Shown: one piece after another, positions 58,383-64,000 of the stretch
Position numbering within the stretch: the first letter of the stretch is position 1
Layout of the letters: each line of letters opens with the position of its first letter
Assembly: GCF_029961155.1 (NCBI RefSeq)
Contig: NZ_JASBRH010000010.1
Coordinates: forward strand, 1 to 64,000
DNA length: 64,000 bases
Source of the DNA: Pontibacterium granulatum
Lineage (GTDB): Bacteria; Pseudomonadota; Gammaproteobacteria; Pseudomonadales; Balneatricaceae
Direction: 5' to 3'
Made by a program: the position numbers and the translations under genes
The notes under the pieces: model-generated
What the model saw: the letters and a program-made list of their open reading frames with translations, nothing else
Database searches by the model: none
Told to the model about the DNA's origin: nothing

Positions 58383-60689
58383 ATGCTTCATCGTGACAGG
58401 TTGTGGCGTTTGGTGGGCAAGGCTATGGCTTTGTTGCTGGCGTTGGTGGCTATAGCAATGCTCGCGGGTTATGGACTGTTGAGTTTGTTGTTGGATCGAC
58501 CCGTTGTGAGTAATCCGGTTGAAGGCATCCCGCCAAGCAATAAGCCGTTGATAAATCTGGCGCCTTATAGCGGTGCCCATCCTCGTTTATTGGACAGAGT
58601 TGAGGACCCCTACGAGTATCCAATACCCGTCGGAGAAATTGGGCCTCACGATCATCTATATGCTGGCCCGCCCCAATATCCTTTCTATTGCCGAACTGAA
58701 GATTCCCATCTGGGGCAACCTGTTGTTGATAATCAGCACAGGATCGGAATCCCTGTTTACAAAGAGGTGAACGGGCGCAAGACCGCGCAGGTGGTTGGCT
58801 ATAGCAAAGATTGCCTTATCCCTACACAAGTCACCTATTACTATCTGCCTGAGGGCTCGGATGGGTTTAAGCCGTTCACAGGAATGCGTGCAGATATCGC
58901 CAACGCCTCTGTCAACGGCAGGAAAGTGCCCTTTATCGTGCGCGTGGAAACCGGATCAATTAACCGCTTCATATACGCCATAGCGGCACTCGCACCTGCT
59001 GAGGAGTTTATGGCGGGTGTTGTTGAACGGCCTGATCATGAATTGTGGAACCGGCGCTTAATCTATCAATTCCGGGGCGGTGTCGGGATTGGGAAAGTAC
59101 AGGGGCGGTTGTCGGTGGAGGGGTTGCTCAAACGAAGAAAGGCGCAGCTGAGAGGCGGCTACGCCATCGCCTATTCAACGGCGAATCAAACGTCAAACCA
59201 CTATAACATTTGGCTGGCAGAAGAAACTGCTGCACGGGTGAAGCGACAGTTCATAGCGCGTTATGGTGAGCCGGAATATACGGTTGGAATAGGTGGGTCG
59301 GGCGGCGCGATTCAACAGTATCTTATTGCGCAGAACCTGCCTGGACTGTTGGATGCGGCGATTCCTCTTTATTCCTATCCCGATATGATCAGCCAAACCA
59401 ACTATGTATTCGATTGCGAGTTACTTGAGTACTACTTTGATGTGCTGGCAAGCAATAACCCCGCCTGGCGTGACTGGGCGATGCGTCAACGGATTGCGGG
59501 TATGAATTCTGCAGAGACCGAATTTACGATGCGTGACGTGCTGTATGACCTGGCATTGCTCATTCGTCAAAAGTCACCACATCTGGCTTCCGGTAGTAAT
59601 GAGTGTGTTAAAGCATGGCGGGGGCTGACCTCGCTGGTGAACAATCCCCGTTATCTTTATCACGCCGGACGATACAGTCGAGGCGTACTGGAAAAACAGC
59701 ATTGGACCTACTGGGATGATATGAAATACGTATTAGGTACTGATCAGTACGGTTTTGCACATCAAACCTGGGACAACGTGGGCGTCCAATATGGGTTGGA
59801 GGCTTTAAAGGTTGGCGATATTAATGCCAAAGAGTTCCTGCACCTGAATGCAAACATTGGTAGCTGGAAGCCACCGCAGCAGATGGCACCGGAGCGTTAT
59901 TGGAAGCTGGGCGGTATTGGCGGAATGGCAGGGTTGATCAATTTCTCCCCGTGGGGGCAGCACAATATGCGGCTGAGCCCAGATAAAGGGCAAACCCCTG
60001 CGCCGCGCAGTGAGGCTTATCTTCCTGCGATTCAAGCGGCTTACCGCTCTGGTCAGGTGTTTGTGGGCTATGCCGATATTCCGATCATCGATCTTCGACA
60101 CTACTTGGACGATGAATTGGATATGCATCACAGTTTCGCCTCCCTATCGACCCGGCTGCGCCTGCTCGAAGGGCAGGGAGACGCGTCTAATCAATTGATC
60201 TGGATGACGCGCCGTCCACACGAGCCGGTGGTAGAGGCTTTTGACCTTATCGATCGCTGGCTGATGAACATTGGAAAATACCCGGATAGGAGTGTTGCCG
60301 AGAATCGTCCTGCGGATGCGCAGGATCGTTGCTTTGATAGCAAAGGGGCAGTGATTGCGGACGGTGTATCTGTATGGGACGGGGACTGGAATGGTAAGCC
60401 GGCTGGAGTATGCACTCAGCACTACCCGTTTTATCGAGAATCCAGAATGGTTGCCGGTGCGCCGGTTACGGGTTCTGTCTTTAAGTGCCATCTGCAGACG
60501 ATTGAGAACGCGCTGGATCGGGGTGTCTACGGTAGGGTCGATATGCGGCCATACAGGCAGGACCTAAAGCGAATCTTTCCTCAAGGGGTGTGCAATTACG
60601 AGCATGGGGACATAGGTCGTCCTGCCGGTTTGATGCGTGATAAAAGCGTCACCCGGCCATTGGGGCGCGAGGAGCACAAACGGGGTTAG
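58383..60689 (+). CDS. DUF6351 family protein (tannase/feruloyl-esterase-like hydrolase)
   Basis: 768 residues. A single N-terminal membrane helix or signal anchor (about 14-38) exports it. A large alpha/beta-hydrolase-like body has a nucleophile elbow GIGGSGGAIQQYLIAQN (Ser306), followed by LLDAAIPLYSYPDMISQTNY. The family resembles tannases and depolymerising esterases. A link to extracellular PHA or polyester use is possible but not shown. It stands alone between divergent and convergent neighbours, with a shared terminator at 60713. Confidence 0.78.
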   Translation: MLHRDRLWRLVGKAMALLLALVAIAMLAGYGLLSLLLDRPVVSNPVEGIPPSNKPLINLAPYSGAHPRLLDRVEDPYEYPIPVGEIGPHDHLYAGPPQYPFYCRTEDSHLGQPVVDNQHRIGIPVYKEVNGRKTAQVVGYSKDCLIPTQVTYYYLPEGSDGFKPFTGMRADIANASVNGRKVPFIVRVETGSINRFIYAIAALAPAEEFMAGVVERPDHELWNRRLIYQFRGGVGIGKVQGRLSVEGLLKRRKAQLRGGYAIAYSTANQTSNHYNIWLAEETAARVKRQFIARYGEPEYTVGIGGSGGAIQQYLIAQNLPGLLDAAIPLYSYPDMISQTNYVFDCELLEYYFDVLASNNPAWRDWAMRQRIAGMNSAETEFTMRDVLYDLALLIRQKSPHLASGSNECVKAWRGLTSLVNNPRYLYHAGRYSRGVLEKQHWTYWDDMKYVLGTDQYGFAHQTWDNVGVQYGLEALKVGDINAKEFLHLNANIGSWKPPQQMAPERYWKLGGIGGMAGLINFSPWGQHNMRLSPDKGQTPAPRSEAYLPAIQAAYRSGQVFVGYADIPIIDLRHYLDDELDMHHSFASLSTRLRLLEGQGDASNQLIWMTRRPHEPVVEAFDLIDRWLMNIGKYPDRSVAENRPADAQDRCFDSKGAVIADGVSVWDGDWNGKPAGVCTQHYPFYRESRMVAGAPVTGSVFKCHLQTIENALDRGVYGRVDMRPYRQDLKRIFPQGVCNYEHGDIGRPAGLMRDKSVTRPLGREEHKRG

Positions 60690-60712
60690 AAAATTAAGGG
60701 TTGCTAAAGAAT

Positions 60713-60742
60713 AAAAAACCGGAGGCTAAGCTCCGGTTTTTT
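60713..60742 (+). terminator. Bidirectional terminator between DUF6351 gene and phaC
   Basis: AAAAAACCGGAG-GCTAAG-CTCCGGTTTTTT: good stem with A- and T-tracts on both sides, 24 bases after the DUF6351 stop and 22 bases after the phaC stop on the other strand. Confidence 0.88.
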
Positions 60743-60763
60743 GTATGCATTCAAGAGATATGA

Positions 60764-62506
60764 TTAGCACTCACGTGCTTTTACATAACGACCAGGAGCC
60801 GGTTCGATCTCTTTGTATTCAGCATTGCCCAGCGTTACTGGTGCTTCTACCTTCTTGCCTGCGCGACGCTTCAGCCACTCAGACCAGTGAGGCCACCAGG
60901 ACCCATCCTGCTTCTCGGCTGTTTCCAACCAGTGCTCTGCCCCCTGGCCCAGTTCGCCCTTGGTCCAGTAGTTGCGTCGGTTTTTAGACGCAGGGTTGAT
61001 AACGCCTGCCACGTGACCGCTTGCACCCAGTACGAATTCAATGTTGCCTTTGAACAGTTCGGTGCCCACGAAAGTGCCTTTCCAAGGTGCGATGTGGTCT
61101 TCGATTGTGGATAGGAAGTACACAGGGATCTTCACTTTACCCAGATCTACTTTCTCACCACAGATGGTCAGGCCATCTTTCTCTGCCAGTTTGTTTTCCA
61201 GGTACATCTTATTGATGTAGAACGTGTACATATTGGCTGGCAGGTTGGTGGAGTCGCTGTTCCAGTAGAGGATGTCGAACGGCGGAGGTGTCTGGCCTTT
61301 GAGGTAGTTGTTGACTACGTAAGACCAGATCAGGTCGTTGGAGCGTAGCATGTTGAAAGAGGTTGCCAGCTCGCGGCCGTTCAGGACGCCGTTGCTGTTC
61401 ACCTTGTCTTCCAGACGCTTAACCTGCTGTTTGTCGATGAAGACGCACAGATCACCCGGATCCTGGAAGTCAGTCAGGGTGGTCAGGAAGGTTGCGGATG
61501 CTACGGAGGTGTCCTTGCGTGCAGCCATTACTGCCAGCGAGGACGCCAGAAGTGTACCGCCGATACACCAAGCAACGGCGTTCAGCTTGTCCGTACCTGC
61601 GACGCTGTTTACGACTTCAATCGCTTTCAGGACACCGTCACCTACGTAGTCATCCCAGCTGATATCACTTTGTTCCGGTGTTGGGTTCAGCCAGGACACC
61701 AGGAACGTGTTCTGGCCCTGATCAACACAGTACTTCACGAAAGAGTTGTGTGGCTGCAGGTCCAGAATATAGAACTTGTTGATGCAAGGCGGAACTATCA
61801 GTGTTGGGCGCTCGAAAACCTGTTCGCCGCTTGGCTTGTAGTGCAGCAGCTGGAACATGTCGTTTTCAAAGACCACTGAGCCTTCTGTCGTCGCCAGGTT
61901 TTCACCTAGGGTGAACGCGCTCTCATCGGTCATTGAGATGCGGCCTTTGTCCAGATCGCCCAGCAGGTTTTTCAGGCCGTTAACCAGGCTCTCACCTTTG
62001 GTTTCCATTGCCTGCTGCAGGACTTCCGGGTTGGTCAACGCGAAGTTGGTAGGGGACATCGCGTCGATGTACTGCTGCGTGTAGAACTCCAGCTGTTTCT
62101 GCTGGCTGTTATCCAGATTGGCGTTGGAAGCCATTTCATTCAGCAGATTGGAAGTCAGCAGGTAGGACTGTTTGATGTAGTCAAAAACAGGATTCTGAGA
62201 CCACTCATCAGCCTGGAAGCGGCGGTCGCCACGGGCAGGTTCTGCGACTGGATTCTGAGCAGCGCTGCCAGAAAGCAGATTCTTCCACAGGTTCATCTGG
62301 CTGGTCTGGTACTCGGTGATTGCGCGTACCCAAACGGAAGGGTCTTCCCAGGAGCGGGTTGCCAGGTCCGTCCAGGACTTGGTGAAGGAACTCATGATGT
62401 CGTCGCCGCCGGTAGCGGAGAACATTTCCAGAACCTTCTGCGTCTCCTTGTTAACGTAGTCGATAAACTCTTGCGGGTTGGAGAGCATGCTGCTTTTGTT
62501 TTCCAT
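60764..62506 (-). CDS. phaC: Class I polyhydroxyalkanoate synthase PhaC
   Basis: Polymerises (R)-3-hydroxyacyl-CoA into PHA at granule surfaces. 580 residues, the class I length. The N-terminal domain (about 1-200) leads to the catalytic domain: lipase-like box AWCIGGT with Cys314, Asp470 in STIEDHIAPW and His498 in GASGHVAGVINP complete the triad. The ATG at 62506 follows AAAGGCGTATTT; 16 extra upstream residues in the frame are not conserved. No phaA or phaB is adjacent; the phasin is at 28.5 kb. Confidence 0.96.
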   Translation of the reverse strand: MENKSSMLSNPQEFIDYVNKETQKVLEMFSATGGDDIMSSFTKSWTDLATRSWEDPSVWVRAITEYQTSQMNLWKNLLSGSAAQNPVAEPARGDRRFQADEWSQNPVFDYIKQSYLLTSNLLNEMASNANLDNSQQKQLEFYTQQYIDAMSPTNFALTNPEVLQQAMETKGESLVNGLKNLLGDLDKGRISMTDESAFTLGENLATTEGSVVFENDMFQLLHYKPSGEQVFERPTLIVPPCINKFYILDLQPHNSFVKYCVDQGQNTFLVSWLNPTPEQSDISWDDYVGDGVLKAIEVVNSVAGTDKLNAVAWCIGGTLLASSLAVMAARKDTSVASATFLTTLTDFQDPGDLCVFIDKQQVKRLEDKVNSNGVLNGRELATSFNMLRSNDLIWSYVVNNYLKGQTPPPFDILYWNSDSTNLPANMYTFYINKMYLENKLAEKDGLTICGEKVDLGKVKIPVYFLSTIEDHIAPWKGTFVGTELFKGNIEFVLGASGHVAGVINPASKNRRNYWTKGELGQGAEHWLETAEKQDGSWWPHWSEWLKRRAGKKVEAPVTLGNAEYKEIEPAPGRYVKAREC

Positions 62507-62652
62507 AAATACGCCTTTTTTAGTGCCTATCCGCCTCTCTGTAGCGCGGTACACAACAGATAGAACTGATGGACTTAGTCCACGTCATTCCCGAGACAGA
62601 GCTGGAAAGAAATTAACCCGTTACTACATGGGTGACGCCATTCAGTGCTGAA

Positions 62653-64000
62653 TCAGCGCTGGCCAGATCCATCTATCGAATGACGTTCCTCAATCATGTC
62701 ATCGATATATTGCAGTATTTTGTAACTTTCTTCTTCTGCATTGCGCATGGCATCAACGATCTTTTCGCGAATTTCGGTGTGTTTCTGCCAATTTTCGTCG
62801 CGTAAAGATACAGCCTGCTGTACTGCATGGTGCACTGCCGCATGAGGAAGTTCAAGTGCATTGTAACTAGACGTATGTCGAAACTGCTCTTGTCCAAGGC
62901 CCTCGTAATACCATTGGCCAAGACGACATTCGGTATGTGGCGTGGAAATCGCGGTGATTTCCTGGTCGCGATTTTCACGGGTATCAAGCGCCAGATAGCC
63001 GTTCTGCTTGAAGATCACATGATCGGCTTTGGCCAGTGAGCCGAAAGTCCGATCCTTGGCGTAAGAGACGTAACGTTTTGTATCTTCAGCAGAAGTGGCG
63101 ATCTCATTGAACTGCTGGCGGAAATCCTCAATCTGCCCCGTTACCTGAGTGGCTGCCTGGGTGGACGATTCGGATTGTTCAACCATTTCCTGCACACGCT
63201 GGCTGAAGCTTTCGATCGTATGTGTAACGTCGATCGCGGCTTCCTTGGTACGGTTGGAAAGCGCTTTCACTTCATCAGCTACTACGGCAAAACCGCGGCC
63301 CTGTTCACCGGCGCGTGCGGCTTCTATCGCCGCGTTGAGTGCCAGCAGACTGGTTTGGTCGGCGATATCGGTGATGATAGAGAGAGACTGGGTTACGCGC
63401 TGGCTGTCCTCTTCCAGTTGGTGGCTCACCTCGCTGACCGACTGGATGTTGTGCATGATCCCTTTTAGGGAGGTTGCCATACCATCAACTGCGCCTTGGC
63501 TGCCCACCGCCACTTCACCGTTTCTGTACGCGATGTCTTCGACCTGTGCCATCTCGTCAGAGATTTTAACCAGGTCATCCTGGGTCAGTTTCAGGTTTTT
63601 GATCAGGTGCTGGGTGTTCAGGTTGTGGAGTTCAGAGTGCAAGGCGTTGGCTGCAAGGAACTCCTGGCCTGCCTGCATTCTAGCAAGTGATTCATTAATT
63701 CGGATGAGGGACTGACGTAGCTGTCCGGGTAGACCTTTGTACAGCGCCAGACGGTCGTAGTTGCCCTCTGAAACGTGCTTGAAGCAGGAATCCACTTCGC
63801 GCAGGTAGGATTCCACCCGATCTAGCAGATCGTTAAGCTCCCAAGCCACCATGCCGACTTCGCCAAGGCCAGCCATACGGGTGATGCGTCCGCTGAGGTT
63901 TCCTTTGTTGGCATCTTTCAGTGTGGAAAAGATACGTTCCAGGCCATCCACTGCGTGGTTTTGGCTGATGTATGCATAGGTGCCCAGGCCGATGGCAAAT
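62653..64000 (-). CDS. Methyl-accepting protein with C-terminal CZB zinc-binding domain (5' end outside window)
   Basis: The frame is open through base 64000, so the true start and N-terminal membrane part are missing; the visible first residues ([17 protein letters not shown]) look like the end of a membrane helix. Then come a HAMP-like region, a signalling domain with [20 protein letters not shown] and [17 protein letters not shown], and a CZB domain at the C-terminus ([50 protein letters not shown]). CZB domains bind zinc through His and Cys and have been linked to hypochlorite or zinc sensing. It lies just upstream of phaC. Confidence 0.9.
   Translation of the reverse strand, partial: FAIGLGTYAYISQNHAVDGLERIFSTLKDANKGNLSGRITRMAGLGEVGMVAWELNDLLDRVESYLREVDSCFKHVSEGNYDRLALYKGLPGQLRQSLIRINESLARMQAGQEFLAANALHSELHNLNTQHLIKNLKLTQDDLVKISDEMAQVEDIAYRNGEVAVGSQGAVDGMATSLKGIMHNIQSVSEVSHQLEEDSQRVTQSLSIITDIADQTSLLALNAAIEAARAGEQGRGFAVVADEVKALSNRTKEAAIDVTHTIESFSQRVQEMVEQSESSTQAATQVTGQIEDFRQQFNEIATSAEDTKRYVSYAKDRTFGSLAKADHVIFKQNGYLALDTRENRDQEITAISTPHTECRLGQWYYEGLGQEQFRHTSSYNALELPHAAVHHAVQQAVSLRDENWQKHTEIREKIVDAMRNAEEESYKILQYIDDMIEERHSIDGSGQR

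Overview
The window looks like a chromosome segment of a marine gammaproteobacterium, probably of the Oceanospirillales type. This rests on gene order and protein character, not on a marker gene: E. coli-like order nudJ-mnmA-hflD-purB and rluE/icd, Pseudomonas-like blocks aat-bpt-infA/clpA-clpS/cspD and trxB/ftsK-lolA-rarA-crcB-serS, PHA storage genes, and many c-di-GMP and chemotaxis proteins. I see no tRNA, rRNA, CRISPR array, transposase or integrase.

Layout. 1-9.7 kb: the 5' part of aceA (isocitrate lyase, cut by the window edge), a divergent LysR regulator, roxA, a small unknown protein, trmJ, an alpha/beta hydrolase, then purB-hflD-mnmA-nudJ, moaE and rluE. 9.8-24 kb: icd, cspD, the N-degron proteolysis set (clpS, clpA, bpt, aat) around infA, then trxB and the ftsK-lolA-rarA-crcB-serS run. 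24-33.4 kb: a periplasmic M16 peptidase, a UbiF-like hydroxylase, a phasin with a strong promoter flanked by two operator-like inverted repeats, a PreP-like M16 peptidase and an EamA transporter.

33.5-55.3 kb is the striking part: a dense signalling region that looks like a nitric-oxide / c-di-GMP network. It holds a FIST-domain protein with a kinase (NosP/NahK-like), an MCP, a response regulator with an N-terminal HTH (HnoC-like), a PhnD-like periplasmic binding protein with a membrane kinase, two receivers fused to degenerate HD-GYP domains (HnoD-like), a decayed oxygen-binding di-iron protein, REC-HDOD, REC-GGDEF-EAL (HnoB-like), a stand-alone receiver, an H-NOX protein with its kinase, and a membrane PAS-GGDEF-EAL protein. 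folE and an FAD oxidoreductase interrupt it. Three of its control regions carry the same tandem direct repeat (two TGTGACA-like heptamers, 9-bp period), upstream of the FIST operon, the HTH-receiver operon and the operon that includes H-NOX. This suggests one regulon, perhaps governed by the HTH-receiver itself.

55.3-64 kb: a MATE exporter, a DUF815 ATPase, an unknown lipoprotein, a DUF6351 tannase-like protein, phaC (class I PHA synthase) and a chemoreceptor with a C-terminal CZB zinc domain that runs off the window. Functions come from motifs and gene order read by eye; no database search was run.
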